Source: Actinomyces lilanjuaniae
Lineage (GTDB): Bacteria > Actinomycetota > Actinomycetes > Actinomycetales > Actinomycetaceae
Direction: 5' to 3'
NCBI RefSeq assembly: GCF_003606385.1
Contig: NZ_CP032514.1
Span: 1,736,001-1,800,000, forward strand
Length of the DNA: 64,000 nt
Below, one piece after another: positions 38,117 to 49,659 of the stretch (position 1 is its first letter; each line of letters opens with the position of its first letter). The notes under the pieces were generated by a model. That model was not told the origin of the DNA. It made no database searches and saw only the letters and a list, made by a program, of their open reading frames with translations. Position numbers and translations under genes: made by a program.

Positions 38117-39117
38117 ACGTCAGCCTCTGCTTCCTCTACTGGCTCTACTGGCGCTGCCGTCTCCTCCAGCTTGTCCCCTACCTTGTCAACGGCACCGCCA
38201 TAACGCCGTTCACGGCTGCCGTAGGACTCGCAGGCCCGCCACAGCTCGCGACGGTCGAAGTCCGGCCAGGCCAGGTCCGTGAAGTACAGCTCCGCGTAGG
38301 CCGAGGACCACATGAGGAAGTTAGAGGTCCGCTGCTCCCCGCTGGTGCGGATGAACAGGTCCACGTCCCGCATGGTGGGGGCGTACAGGTGACGTTGAAT
38401 CGTCCTCTCAGTGATCGCCGAGGCCTTGAGGCGGCCTGCCGCCACCTCCTGGCTGATGGCGCGGGCCGCGTCGGCGATCTCGGCACGTCCTCCGTAGTTG
38501 ATGCACAGGTTGAGGGTCAGTGTCGTGTTGCCTGCGGTCAGCCGCTCAGCGGCCCGCAGCTCGGAGAGCACCGACTTCCACAGGCGTGGGGCCCGCCCCA
38601 CCCAGCGCACGCGCACTCCCCAGGAGTTGAGCAGGTCGCGCTGGCCACGCAGCACGGTACGGGCGAACCCCATGAGGAAGCGCACCTCGGCCGGGGAGCG
38701 CCTCCAGTTCTCGGTGGAGAAGGCGTAGGCGCTGAGCTCGTTGATCCCCAGCTCGACGGCGCCGGCGACAACCTCCAGGAGGTTGGCCTCCCCCACCTTG
38801 TGGCCCTCAATGCGAGGCAGGTCACGGGCGTTGGCCCAGCGCCCGTTGCCGTCCATGACGATCGCCACGTGCCCGGGCAGCCTGTCAGGAGCCAGAGAAG
38901 GGGGCTCCAGACCGGGGCGGTGCAGCGGGGCCGCCTGCATGATGTCTGACTTCAGCAGCGGCTCGCCGCGCGACGCGGCGGCCTTGAGCCGGTCAAGACC
39001 CGACTGGGCCACGGCACCGTCCTCAGGGCCGACGCCGCTGCCCGGCTCGGTCTCTGTACCTCCGGCCCCTGCGTGGCCTGTCCCCGCCTCAGCGGTGTGC
39101 CCAGGTGCCACAGTCAT
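38113..39117 (-). CDS. uppS: Isoprenyl transferase (undecaprenyl/decaprenyl diphosphate synthase family)
   Basis: Cis-prenyltransferase that makes the polyprenyl diphosphate carrier for cell-wall synthesis. The 334-aa protein has the signature [27 protein letters not shown] with catalytic Asp, [16 protein letters not shown], and the C-terminal [27 protein letters not shown]. An N-terminal extension of about 75 residues precedes the domain. ATG 39117 overlaps the recO stop as ATGA, which fixes this start; the open frame continues upstream but inside recO. Confidence 0.93.
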   Translation of the reverse strand: MTVAPGHTAEAGTGHAGAGGTETEPGSGVGPEDGAVAQSGLDRLKAAASRGEPLLKSDIMQAAPLHRPGLEPPSLAPDRLPGHVAIVMDGNGRWANARDLPRIEGHKVGEANLLEVVAGAVELGINELSAYAFSTENWRRSPAEVRFLMGFARTVLRGQRDLLNSWGVRVRWVGRAPRLWKSVLSELRAAERLTAGNTTLTLNLCINYGGRAEIADAARAISQEVAAGRLKASAITERTIQRHLYAPTMRDVDLFIRTSGEQRTSNFLMWSSAYAELYFTDLAWPDFDRRELWRACESYGSRERRYGGAVDKVGDKLEETAAPVEPVEEAEADV

Positions 39118-39863
39118 CCCCTTTCTACCAGCGCCAGGGAGCGCAGGCGACGTTCCAGGTGCCACGTGGTATAGGCCGAGACCAGGCCGGAGGCCTGTGA
39201 GCGCTGCCTGGGTGCCGAGGCGTCCGCGACCGGCCAGTCCCCCGACAGCAGCGCACCTAGCAGCACCATCGTACCCGGCTCGACCTCCACTGCTCCCGCG
39301 CTGCGGCAGGACTCGCACACGGCGCCCCCTGTCTGGACGTGGAAGAACCGGTGGGGGCCGGGCGCCGCGCACACGGCGCAGTCGTAGCAGGACGGTGCCC
39401 AGCCCCCCAGGGCCAGGCAGCGCAGCAGGTAGGAGTCCAGGACCAGGCCGGGGGCGTGCCTGCGCCGGGACATGGCCGCCAGGGCGCCAGCCAGCAGCAG
39501 GTACTGCTGGGGGCTGGCCTCCGTCCCCAGGTCGCCGTCGTCAGTGCTGAGACGCTCAGCAGCCTCCACCATGGTGGTGGCGCAGGTGAACATCATGTAG
39601 TCAGCGGCGATGGCACGGCTGAAGGGGTCGATGGTCTCCACCTGGGTGACGACGTCGAGGCTGCGCCCGGCGTGGAGCTGGACGTCAACCATAGAGAAGG
39701 GTTCCAGACGTGCCCCGAAGCGCGAGGAGGAGCGACGCACCCCCTTGGCCACGGCGCGGACCTGCCCGTGGTGGCGGGTGAGCAGGACGACGATGCGGTC
39801 GGCCTCCCCCAGCCTGTGGGTGCGCAGCACCACGGCCTCGTCCCGGTAGAGCCTGCGTGTCAC
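39114..39863 (-). CDS. recO: DNA repair protein RecO
   Basis: Recombination mediator that helps load RecA at gaps (RecFOR pathway). The 249-aa protein begins [33 protein letters not shown], the conserved N-terminal OB fold, and has a four-Cys zinc motif (CAVC and CESC around residues 175-200). The GTG start at 39863 is chosen from family alignment; longer frames upstream are not conserved. It is co-transcribed with uppS, as in many actinobacteria. Confidence 0.92.
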   Translation of the reverse strand: MTRRLYRDEAVVLRTHRLGEADRIVVLLTRHHGQVRAVAKGVRRSSSRFGARLEPFSMVDVQLHAGRSLDVVTQVETIDPFSRAIAADYMMFTCATTMVEAAERLSTDDGDLGTEASPQQYLLLAGALAAMSRRRHAPGLVLDSYLLRCLALGGWAPSCYDCAVCAAPGPHRFFHVQTGGAVCESCRSAGAVEVEPGTMVLLGALLSGDWPVADASAPRQRSQASGLVSAYTTWHLERRLRSLALVERG

Positions 39864-39946
39864 CGCCCTAGTGTGCCACGGCGCGGCGCACCGCCACGCG
39901 TCCCGGCTCCGGGTCCCGCAGCAGCGCCTTGGGCCCGGGGCACAGC

Positions 39947-42304
<2,358 letters not shown>

Positions 42305-42545
42305 ATGAGCACCTCAGACAGCACCGGGGCACAGGGTCGCAGCCCGTTGACACGGCCGGGCTTTATCGCCGCCACCGCGCTCGTGGTCGTGATCGCCGTG
42401 GTGGCCGCCGCCCTCGCGCTGGCCAACACCATGAGCAGCAGGGAGGACACGGCCGCGGCCGAGGGGCCAGCCTCCACCGAGGCTACCGGCCCAGTAGAGA
42501 TACCACCCCCCTCGACGGCCGGGCCGGACCACGACGGTACCCAGA
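42305..42545 (+). repeat. Near-identical copy of the 5' part of the VirB8-like gene at 49660
   Basis: About 240 bp from the start codon match 49660-49900 with only a few differences, whereas the 3' parts of the two genes differ widely. This mosaic pattern suggests gene conversion or recombination between element copies. Confidence 0.75.
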
Positions 42546-43111
42546 GCGTGTGCGGCCTTGAGGGGGAGGTCACCGAGCAGGCACGTCTGTCCCAGGCTCC
42601 CGACGTCGACTACTGGGACTATCAGGGGACTATGGCCTACCCTGTCTCCGTCGAGTACGGCCCGGCAGCCACCGACTCGGACGGCTTCCGCTACTGCTTC
42701 CAGCACTCCCCCGAGGGCGCTCTCTACGCAGCCGCCAACGCCGTGTCTCAGGGGTCGGACCCCACCGGGGAGTGGCTGAGCTATGTAGTGGCTGACGGCC
42801 CCTACCGTGACCAGTTGGTCTCCGATACAGGCACAGACGAGACTGATGCAGGCACGGGTGAGGATTCTGACGAAACTCGTATATCGATCGTGGGGTTCAG
42901 GCTTCTTGAATACGAGGGCAGCACAGCTCGGGTTGATATCGCAGGCCGGGCTACCGTAGAGGGACAGACCTTGACGGTATCTGGCGTGTACGAGCTGGTT
43001 TGGCAAGGCGGGGACTGGAAACTGAGCTCCGAGGTCGCTGAGCCGCTTACCCTGGCAGAGATCCCCGACACCTCAGGGTACGTGATCTGGGGGGAGCAGC
43101 CCGGTGGCTAA
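42305..43111 (+). CDS. VirB8/TcpC-like conjugation protein, extra copy
   Basis: A 268-aa protein: short cytoplasmic N-terminus, one membrane segment (about residues 18-42; FIAATALVVVIAVVAAALAL) and an extracytoplasmic domain ending in a beta-rich region (FRLLEYEGSTARVDIAG, GVYELVWQGGDWKLS) that resembles the NTF2-like fold of VirB8/TcpC. It is a paralogue of the gene at 49660-50471 inside the transfer operon. The first 80 or so codons are nearly identical in DNA, the rest is clearly diverged. This copy has an intact frame. The VirB8 role is inferred from layout and fold-like pattern, not from a strong motif. Confidence 0.65.
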   Translation: MSTSDSTGAQGRSPLTRPGFIAATALVVVIAVVAAALALANTMSSREDTAAAEGPASTEATGPVEIPPPSTAGPDHDGTQSVCGLEGEVTEQARLSQAPDVDYWDYQGTMAYPVSVEYGPAATDSDGFRYCFQHSPEGALYAAANAVSQGSDPTGEWLSYVVADGPYRDQLVSDTGTDETDAGTGEDSDETRISIVGFRLLEYEGSTARVDIAGRATVEGQTLTVSGVYELVWQGGDWKLSSEVAEPLTLAEIPDTSGYVIWGEQPGG

Positions 43112-43154
43112 AGAGTGTGGGTTCACAGAATAGAGATGCAAGGCAGAGAATTTA

Positions 43155-43256
43155 GTTGAGAGCACGATTGGTGACACGATTGAGAACCTGGCGACTGCTG
43201 TGGTGGAGGTCTACGGCAGAGCAGCCGCGTCGGAACCTGTCACGGCGGCACGATAG
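43155..43256 (+). pseudogene. Remnant of the VirB6-like gene 5' region
   Basis: Thirty-three codons (IGDTIENLATAVVEVYGRAAAS) match residues about 24-47 of the VirB6-like protein encoded at 50475-52220, then run into a stop. The copy keeps the gene order of the transfer operon (VirB8-like then VirB6-like) and shows that 42305-43256 is a truncated duplicate of that junction. Confidence 0.75.
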
Positions 43257-43326
43257 CCAGGGAAGTGGGATGCCAACCGGGTGAAACGCCTCCGTTGTCG
43301 TGGCGGTCTGGGTTACGGTTTGGGTT

Positions 43327-44163
43327 ATGCGGATGAGCAAGGAGGAGTGGCACCAGGCGTGGCTGCACGCGTCCCCGGAGTGGGTGGACGCGCGTATGGA
43401 GGAGGCGCTGAGGCTGCGGGGGTGGTCGCCCATGGGTGTGGGTGCCCCCGCCACCGCCGAGCACCTGGAGTACTTCGGTGGGGTGCTGCCGGCCTCGGTG
43501 CTGCACCTGTGGGAGAGGTTCGGGTTCGACGGGTTCGGGCAGGGCCGGTGGTGGTTCACTGATCCCTTCCGGTGGGCGCCGGTGGTCCAGGCGTGGCTGG
43601 AGGGCACGGAGGTGCCCTTCCCCCACCAGCGGTGGTGGTGCCTGGCCCGCTCCGCGATGGGAGACATGGAGCTGTGGGGGGAGGTCTCCGGCCCCGCCCT
43701 GAACGTCACCCCCGCCCTGGGAGTCGTCTACCCCGACTCCGGCAACGCCGGGGACATGGCCGACCCGGTGATGCGTGAGCGCATGGGCGCCACCACCCTG
43801 ACCCTGCCGTCGGAGGACCTGGACGACGACACCGGGACCCCAGTGGCCGACTGGGCCATCGAGCACCTGGGGGTGCTGTCTGCTGACCAGGTCTACGGGC
43901 TGACCCCGGCCTACTGCCTCACCGGGAGGGTCAGCCTGGACCAGGTCGGCATTGAGGACGCCACCGCGCACCTTACTTTTCTGGCCCAGGCCCAGGAGCA
44001 CGTCCTGTGGGAGGACTTCTCCGCCGCAGCCGCCCAGGCAGCCGCCAGCATCGCCGCAGGCGCTGACCCCAGCCGGGACGGCGGGCCAGGCGGTGCTGGT
44101 GGCCCCGGCGACGACAGCGACGAGGGCGCCGGTGGTCCCCACGGACCGAGGACGGGGTCCTGA
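43327..44163 (+). CDS. Tdi1-like immunity protein (GAD-like plus DUF1851 type)
   Basis: A 278-aa soluble protein. The N-terminal part (LEYFGGVLPASVLHLWERFGFDGFGQGRWWFTDP) matches the GAD-like domain, and the C-terminal part (LTPAYCLTGRVSLDQVGIEDATAHLTFLAQ) fits DUF1851. This pair of domains is known from Tdi1, the immunity protein of the Agrobacterium Tde1 DNase. The next gene, overlapping by one base, encodes an Ntox15 domain as in Tde1, which supports the call. A Gly/Asp-rich tail ends the protein. Start ATG 43327 (MRMSKEEWH) or 43333; no good ribosome binding site is visible. Confidence 0.75.
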   Translation: MRMSKEEWHQAWLHASPEWVDARMEEALRLRGWSPMGVGAPATAEHLEYFGGVLPASVLHLWERFGFDGFGQGRWWFTDPFRWAPVVQAWLEGTEVPFPHQRWWCLARSAMGDMELWGEVSGPALNVTPALGVVYPDSGNAGDMADPVMRERMGATTLTLPSEDLDDDTGTPVADWAIEHLGVLSADQVYGLTPAYCLTGRVSLDQVGIEDATAHLTFLAQAQEHVLWEDFSAAAAQAAASIAAGADPSRDGGPGGAGGPGDDSDEGAGGPHGPRTGS

Positions 44164-45455
44164 TGGCCGGGCGTCGGCGGGGTCGGCCCCGCTGGCTCGG
44201 CCACGGGGGCGGGGGCACCGCCCTGGTGGCCGGGGACATGTTCACCCCAGGGCGGGCTGGCGGGCAGGGCGTGCTGGTGTGGGAGGGGGCTGCTGCGGCG
44301 CCTGCCAGCCCGCTGGCGTGGCACTCCGCGGTGCCGGTGGAGGTGTTCTTCCACACCGGCCACCACGCCTCCACCCGGGTCCTGGCACCTGAGTTCACCC
44401 GCCAGCTGGACCGACAGCTCAGCGCCCTGTCCCTGCTCAGCGCTGAGCGGCTGCTGGAGGGCATCCGCACCTACAGGGCACAGGGACGCCAACCCAACCC
44501 CAGCAGCACCAAGCCTGCCCGTAAGAAGTTCATGAGGAAGGTCGTGCGTGACCTGACTCGTGTGCACCAGTTCTCCGAGGAGCGTGCACTGGCGGAGACA
44601 GCCAGGATCGACCGGGCGCTGGTGGTGCTCCACGAGCCCGACCAGCTCCTGGCGGGGCCAGGCGACCCCGCCGCCGCCGGGGGCTGGCCCTCCCTGGGCC
44701 ACGGAGCGGTCAACTCCTCCGTCGGGGGCCAGAACAAGCCCATGGCCGCAGTCCTGGAGCAGGCCGCCCTGGCCGTCCCGGCCGACCAGAGGCCGCACGT
44801 GCGCCTGCTGGTGCGCGCGGTGCTGACAGACTCCCCCACCCTGGCCCAGGACCTGCGACACGGGCGCACCCACCTGGAGCCGCGCACCCAGGCCCAGGTG
44901 AGCGCCACCAGCCCCCGGGGGCCGCCGTGGACCCCCACCCACCTCGCCTCCACCATCGCCACCGGCCACCCACCCTGGCACCCACCCACCCGGGCACAGG
45001 AGCCCGCGCCCTCGGCCACGACCCGGCCCGGGGCCGGGCAGCCCCACCAGCCGGGCCAGCCCACCACCAGCCAGCCGTCGCCGGGGCCACCCCGGCCAGG
45101 CCCCACCCGCACCAGCGCCACCACGCCCCGGCCGCCCCAGGCGGACAGGCCGGGCCAGCCGGGCCACAACATCACCCGCGAGGAGGTCCTGGCCGACATC
45201 GCGTCCCACGTGGTCCAAGCGGCCCGCCAGGGCAACCAGCCCCGGACCGCACGCGAGGCACCCACCGGGACCGACCCCGCCCACACCGTCAGCCTGCGCG
45301 AGGCCTCCTTCCCCCACCCGCCCACCGCCGCCGTACGCGTACCACCAGCACAGGCCCAGCCCCAGGCAGGCCCCACCACAGGCGAGCCACCCCGGACGGA
45401 CAGACCACCGCACAGGACCACCGCCCACAGACACGACCCCGGTCTACACAGGTGA
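44163..45455 (+). CDS. Ntox15 (Tde1-type) DNase toxin with Pro-rich C-terminal tail
   Basis: A 430-aa putative antibacterial DNase. Residues about 118-215 match the Ntox15 family: helical lead RKKFMRKVVRDLTRVHQFSEERAL, the catalytic HxxD as His157-Glu-Pro-Asp160 in VLHEPDQLLAG, then GHGAVNSSVGGQNKPM. The N-terminal 60 residues (MAGRRRGRPRWLGHGGGG) show no known delivery domain. Residues 230-430 are Pro/Thr/Arg-rich and disordered. They contain SFPHPPTAAVRVP (382-394), a motif also found near the C-termini of the zeta and Fic toxins of this element, and end in a basic tail (HRHDPGLHR). The ATG overlaps the immunity gene stop (TGATG). Confidence 0.75.
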   Translation: MAGRRRGRPRWLGHGGGGTALVAGDMFTPGRAGGQGVLVWEGAAAAPASPLAWHSAVPVEVFFHTGHHASTRVLAPEFTRQLDRQLSALSLLSAERLLEGIRTYRAQGRQPNPSSTKPARKKFMRKVVRDLTRVHQFSEERALAETARIDRALVVLHEPDQLLAGPGDPAAAGGWPSLGHGAVNSSVGGQNKPMAAVLEQAALAVPADQRPHVRLLVRAVLTDSPTLAQDLRHGRTHLEPRTQAQVSATSPRGPPWTPTHLASTIATGHPPWHPPTRAQEPAPSATTRPGAGQPHQPGQPTTSQPSPGPPRPGPTRTSATTPRPPQADRPGQPGHNITREEVLADIASHVVQAARQGNQPRTAREAPTGTDPAHTVSLREASFPHPPTAAVRVPPAQAQPQAGPTTGEPPRTDRPPHRTTAHRHDPGLHR

Positions 45456-45650
45456 AGCACAACCACACGACAGCACCCCGAGGAACGGTATTCCGTGACA
45501 CGCGTGCAGAGTGCCTCTGGTTCTAACAGGTTCTTACGGCCCACACTGCGGGCCTATGCAGGCCTACCAGCTACAAGGCAGAACTTGTACACGTAACTCT
45601 GCCCCGTATTGCAACTAGCCGCCTCCGTCCTGACAGCAGCCAGAGACTGC

Positions 45651-47096
45651 TCACAGCCCTCCTGCTACGGCTGCGGCTGCGTGTAGCCAGGCGCGCTGTG
45701 TGGTGGGGCGCAGGCTGTCCCACCGCAGAACACCGTCCACGATGGCGGGGTCGTGGGGGATGGTGACGACCTTGCGGGCGAGGTCGCTGTATCCATTGAT
45801 GACTGCGTTGATGTCGCTCCTGCTGGCACGGGGGTCTGCCTGAGTGACCACGGCAACGGCGTTCTCCGCGAGGCGACGGGAGCGGTCGTCACGACCACGC
45901 AGGGCGTCGAGCAGCAGCGCCCCGGCCTCTGCGTGGTCGGCACGGGTGGTGGTGGGCACGACGATCTGGTCGGCGTGCTCCATGACCTGCAGCCACACAG
46001 GGTCGGACTCGTCGTTGCCGGTGTCGATGACCACGAGCCGGTAGTACTTGCCGACCACGCTCCAGATGAGGTCGACGTCGCGTGGCGTGACACGCTGGTC
46101 AGCCGCGAGCTGGAGAGGCTGGGAGCGCAGGACGTCGTAGCGGTCACCGGTCTGGTGGTGGACGTAGTGGGCCAGGTCGGCCGACTGCGCCCCGGTGCCG
46201 AGGAGGCGCTCAGCCTGGGGAAGCAGGTCGAGCACGGTGGCCTCGTGGGGTCCCTGGTCGGTGCGCCAGCCCAGCGTGCCCCGGGTCTGGTTGGCGTCCC
46301 AGGCCACGACGCCAGCACCACCGTGACGGGCGAACACGGCGCTGAGCAGCACGGTGGCAGGGGTCTTTCCAGCGCCTCCCTTGCCGTTGACCACGGCGAT
46401 TGTCCTGGGGCCGGGCCAGTGCTGGGAGACGGCGTGGACGTCGGAGCGCTCGGAGCGCTCGGCCGGGCTGGGGCTCATGCGCACGCCTAGGCGCGAGGCC
46501 CGGCCGCGCCAGCCCTGGGTGGCAGGCTGCTCGATCTCGGTAGCCTTGAGGAAGCTGCGTCGCTCCCGGGTCTCACCGTGGTTGGGCAGGGGCGCAGGCG
46601 TGTCCTCGTCGGCGGCCTGCCAGGCCCGGGCCTCGGCAGGCATGTCGGCGGGGCCAGGGTCCTGGGAGACGGGCTGGTCTGTCCAGGCGGTCTCGTCGGG
46701 CGCAGTCCTGGCGTCGCGGTCCGCAGGCGCAGGGGCCTCGGGAGACAGGCCGCCGACAGGCCCAGGCCCTTCCGGAGAGGAGCGGCCCGCCTCGTGCGCG
46801 GAGGAGTCACCAGCCGAGGTCTCGGCAGACGGCCGCCTCTCGGGATCGGGCGCGACGTCGCCGTTGGGGCTGATGATGATGGGCCACGTGCCGGTGGGGT
46901 CCCTGGTGAGCGCGTACAGGGGGCGGCCGAGCTGGGCAGCGTGGTGGGCGACCAGCGAGATCACCTGGTTACGGGCGTCGGCAATACTTGGGGCCGAGAG
47001 CGTGTGGGACGTACCACCGATGACGACCTGGGAGGTGCCGTCGGGGTTGAGGGTCGCCTCGACCCGGGGCCAGGGTCCGGTAGGGGTGGTAGGCAC
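45651..47096 (-). CDS. ParA/MinD-like ATPase of the conjugative element
   Basis: A 481-aa protein. Residues about 1-75 form a small beta-rich domain (VEATLNPDGTSQVVIGG), followed by a long Pro/Glu/Ala-rich linker. The C-terminal 260 residues are a deviant Walker A ATPase (VVNGKGGAGKTPATVLLSAVFARHGG, then VVIDTGNDESDPVW and VVPTTTRADHAEAG). Such proteins are common next to actinobacterial type IV transfer genes. The role may be in secretion or in element partition. It is downstream of the VirB1-like gene and shares its direction. Confidence 0.85.
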   Translation of the reverse strand: MPTTPTGPWPRVEATLNPDGTSQVVIGGTSHTLSAPSIADARNQVISLVAHHAAQLGRPLYALTRDPTGTWPIIISPNGDVAPDPERRPSAETSAGDSSAHEAGRSSPEGPGPVGGLSPEAPAPADRDARTAPDETAWTDQPVSQDPGPADMPAEARAWQAADEDTPAPLPNHGETRERRSFLKATEIEQPATQGWRGRASRLGVRMSPSPAERSERSDVHAVSQHWPGPRTIAVVNGKGGAGKTPATVLLSAVFARHGGAGVVAWDANQTRGTLGWRTDQGPHEATVLDLLPQAERLLGTGAQSADLAHYVHHQTGDRYDVLRSQPLQLAADQRVTPRDVDLIWSVVGKYYRLVVIDTGNDESDPVWLQVMEHADQIVVPTTTRADHAEAGALLLDALRGRDDRSRRLAENAVAVVTQADPRASRSDINAVINGYSDLARKVVTIPHDPAIVDGVLRWDSLRPTTQRAWLHAAAAVAGGL

Positions 47097-47111
47097 TGTT
47101 CCTCCTTGACG

Positions 47112-48236
47112 TCAGAACACGGAGACGTGGATGTGGTCATAGTGACCACCGGTGCAGTCACTAGGGTTGTAGAGTCCACCTGCGCCGTCGTAGGGCTCCC
47201 ACTTGCCGGTGGAGGCATACCAGATCCGACCGTCCCAGATGACGTAGTGGACCCCGTAGGTGCTGGCGTTGGCCACCATCCAGTTTGCCGCAGCGTTACC
47301 TGCCGCGAGTCCGGTAAGGGGGTCAGCAGACCTGTCAGGATTGGCGCTGCACCCGTAGAACGGGATGTCACAGGCCCTACCCTTAGGGTGGTCGGAAGTG
47401 GGGTTGTAGGTGTGGGCGTCCCAGCAGTACAAGGCATCGTTAACAATTTGGGAGTAGTTGGTCATGACGTCATTGATGAGAGCGCCCATGCGCGGGGTGA
47501 CACGAGCAGTCCCGTGCGCGCCGGGTGTCGGGTCTGGCTGGCTCATCATCTCAGGAGCAAAGGCACCTGCGTCCACCGGTGAGGTGTCAACGAGGTCATC
47601 AGCGGACTGCTGCGCGTCAGAGGCGGATGCGGAGGCATGAGTCACGGTGTAGGTGGGCATCGCCTCTTTGATCGTGGTGACGTAGTGCTGCGTCTCTGAG
47701 TATGGTGGGACGCCATGGTGGTTGAGGACCGCTCCCGGGCCAGCGTTGTAGGCAGCGAGCGCGAGATCGACCAGGTCACCGTCAACACCGTTCGTGAGGG
47801 CCTCACGCATACTGGCAGCTAGGGTGCACATGTAGTTGGCCTGGGAGGCGATGGCGTCGTGGCCGTTGAACGGGTCGGCTGTCCCGTCCCCATCGCCGTC
47901 AACTCCGTATGTCTCCCAGGTGTCGGGCATGAACTGGGACAGCCCCTGGGCTCCGGCACCACTGGTAGCACTTGGGTCCCAGGACGACTCCTGATCGAGC
48001 TGGGCAGCAATAACCTGGGCAGTGATGCCGTCCTGGGGGCACCGGTTACCCGCTTGGACGACATCCGCCGCCCACTCGGAGGGCACCCCGCTGATGGCAA
48101 CAGCTTGGCCGGCAGCGCCAGCAGTGCCGCCACCGGTGGGAGCAACGTCGCCGAGGAGGACTACGGAAAAGAGGAGACTCAGGATGAGGAGGGGAGCAAC
48201 AAGGACAAGAACAGCAATGCGGTTGGAACTAGACAC
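47112..48236 (-). CDS. VirB1-like lytic transglycosylase
   Basis: A 374-aa envelope protein that would open peptidoglycan for the transfer apparatus. An N-terminal membrane anchor (residues 6-28) precedes an SLT domain (about 65-190) with catalytic Glu in AQLDQESSWDPSATSGAGAQGLSQFMPDTW and LALAAYNAGPGAV. A C-terminal domain (about 255-374; SDHPKGRACDIPFYG, WMVANASTYGVHYVIWDGRIW, GHYDHIHVSVF) resembles the His/Asp metal-site domains of secreted actinobacterial cell-wall proteins. The start is GTG 48236. Confidence 0.85.
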   Translation of the reverse strand: MSSSNRIAVLVLVAPLLILSLLFSVVLLGDVAPTGGGTAGAAGQAVAISGVPSEWAADVVQAGNRCPQDGITAQVIAAQLDQESSWDPSATSGAGAQGLSQFMPDTWETYGVDGDGDGTADPFNGHDAIASQANYMCTLAASMREALTNGVDGDLVDLALAAYNAGPGAVLNHHGVPPYSETQHYVTTIKEAMPTYTVTHASASASDAQQSADDLVDTSPVDAGAFAPEMMSQPDPTPGAHGTARVTPRMGALINDVMTNYSQIVNDALYCWDAHTYNPTSDHPKGRACDIPFYGCSANPDRSADPLTGLAAGNAAANWMVANASTYGVHYVIWDGRIWYASTGKWEPYDGAGGLYNPSDCTGGHYDHIHVSVF

Positions 48237-48296
48237 AGTCCGACCGCCGTTTCGGCACTCCCGGGAAAGCAGGTCCTCGCTTCTGAGTCACATATG

Positions 48297-48551
48297 TCAC
48301 ATCTCGTCGGCCGTGCGGCCTTCCTTGTGTGCCGGCCACGGGTTTGCACCGTCGCGCAGCGTCTGCTTGAGTTCGTCGCGCACGATGAACCAGGACTTTG
48401 CGATCCTGTAACCGGGGATGGTGCCGTCGGCCAGCCAGCGGTAAACGCCGGCCTTGGTCATGCCGAGGGTCGTGGCCACCTCGGGCACAGACAGCACAGG
48501 TGGCAGGTCGGCAAAGAGCCTGTCGAGGCCGTCGTGGATCGTGGGTGACAC
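48297..48551 (-). CDS. Excisionase-like helix-turn-helix protein
   Basis: An 84-aa DNA-binding protein of the MerR/excisionase (HTH_17) type: LSVPEVATTLGMTKAGVYRWLADGTIPGYRIAKSWFIVRDEL. Proteins of this kind act as recombination directionality factors or as small regulators of mobile elements. It is divergent from the transfer operon, so it could regulate it. No integrase is seen in the window. Confidence 0.8.
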   Translation of the reverse strand: MSPTIHDGLDRLFADLPPVLSVPEVATTLGMTKAGVYRWLADGTIPGYRIAKSWFIVRDELKQTLRDGANPWPAHKEGRTADEM

Positions 48552-48636
48552 CTAAGTGATGATACACGCTTGGCGATGCTATACGAAGACGTAGGCAGGT
48601 GCATGGCGTTGATTCAATCGGCCATAGCCTCCTGGG

Positions 48637-48666
48637 TTGACGCTCTTTCATAACGGTGGTTACGAT
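48637..48666 (+). promoter_or_regulatory. Putative sigma-70 promoter of the transfer operon
   Basis: TTGACG (48637-48642) and TACGAT (48661-48666) are separated by 18 bp. The first gene of the operon starts at 48704 behind GGGGAGGACGCC, a fitting distance. Confidence 0.45.
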
Positions 48667-48703
48667 CCGAGCAAGGTCACCGTGAGAAGGGGAGGACGCC
48701 CTC

Positions 48704-49339
48704 ATGCCCACTGCCACCACCGCCACCAACCCGTGGCTGGCAGCCGAGGACACCACACCGGAAGAGGCCGCCCCTGAGCCGACGCCGCAGGCAGCACCGG
48801 CACTGACCGGTCCCGCAGCCCCTCAGGCAGGGGTTCCGGCCCCGGCCGAGGACCAGCGGCTTCCTGTCGTCACCGTCAGGGACGAGGCAAGCCTGTGGGT
48901 CGTGGGCGCGCACGGCGGGTCAGCGGAGTCGACCATCGCCGCACTGTCTGAGTCATGGCGCGCCACAAGCCACAGGTGGCCTGTTCCCGCTGCCGAGGCT
49001 CCCGTGCGGGCGGTCCTGACAGCAAGGCTGAGCGTGAGCGGCATCCAGGCAGCACAGGGGGCACTGACCCAGTGGGCCTGCGGCCTCGTGCCCGGTGTCA
49101 AGCTGCTGGGGCTCGTCCTGGTCGCCGATGCACCCGGACGGGTTCCCAGGCCCGTGCGGGACCTGGCCCAGGTAGTGGGCGGAGGCGCCCCCAGGACCTG
49201 GCAGGTCCCGTGGATCAGGACCTGGAGACTGGGCGAGCCCCCTGACCTCGGAGGCTCTCCGCGTGCGGCTCGCACGCTCGTCAAGGACCTCGTCGCCCTG
49301 TGCGACAAGGAGATCACTAACAGAGAGGATCGGGCATGA
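48704..49339 (+). CDS. Conjugation-cluster protein, DUF6668-like
   Basis: A 211-aa soluble protein, first in the transfer operon. After a Pro/Ala/Thr-rich lead of 50 residues comes a domain with LWVVGAHGGSAESTIAAL and LGLVLVADAPGRVPRPVRDLA. The first motif looks like a degenerate P-loop (GAHGGSAEST, with no Lys). I associate this with DUF6668 proteins of actinobacterial mobile elements, but that label is from memory. Its stop overlaps the next ATG (ATGA at 49336-49339). Confidence 0.65.
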   Translation: MPTATTATNPWLAAEDTTPEEAAPEPTPQAAPALTGPAAPQAGVPAPAEDQRLPVVTVRDEASLWVVGAHGGSAESTIAALSESWRATSHRWPVPAAEAPVRAVLTARLSVSGIQAAQGALTQWACGLVPGVKLLGLVLVADAPGRVPRPVRDLAQVVGGGAPRTWQVPWIRTWRLGEPPDLGGSPRAARTLVKDLVALCDKEITNREDRA

Positions 49340-49650
49340 GCGCCCTTCACATCATCGAGTCCGCAGTCACCGTGGCGACCAACCTCACCTTGGAGGCACT
49401 GCCCCAGGCGGTCCCTGACCCTGACCCGGTTCAACCTCCGGGAACGGAGGGGTTCACCACGATGATGGGCTGGGCGCGGTGGGTTGCCCTGGCAGTGTGC
49501 ATCCTGGGCTTGTTCGCCGCTGGCGCACTCATGGCGATCCAGTCCAGACGCGGCGAGGGCGGCGAGCACGTGGGCAAGATCGGCATGGCCCTGGGCGGGG
49601 TCATCGTCATCTCTGCCGGCGCTTCCCTAGTCGGCTTCCTCGTCTCCTAG
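49336..49650 (+). CDS. VirB2/TrbC-like small membrane protein
   Basis: A 104-aa protein with a cleavable or anchoring N-terminal region and two membrane segments (about 45-67, WARWVALAVCILGLFAAGALM, and 80-103, GKIGMALGGVIVISAGASLVGFLVS) joined by a short basic loop. Size, topology and place just before VirB8- and VirB6-like genes suggest a pilin-like VirB2 subunit. There is no strong signature motif. Confidence 0.6.
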   Translation: MSALHIIESAVTVATNLTLEALPQAVPDPDPVQPPGTEGFTTMMGWARWVALAVCILGLFAAGALMAIQSRRGEGGEHVGKIGMALGGVIVISAGASLVGFLVS

Positions 49651-49659
49651 GAGAGGGTC

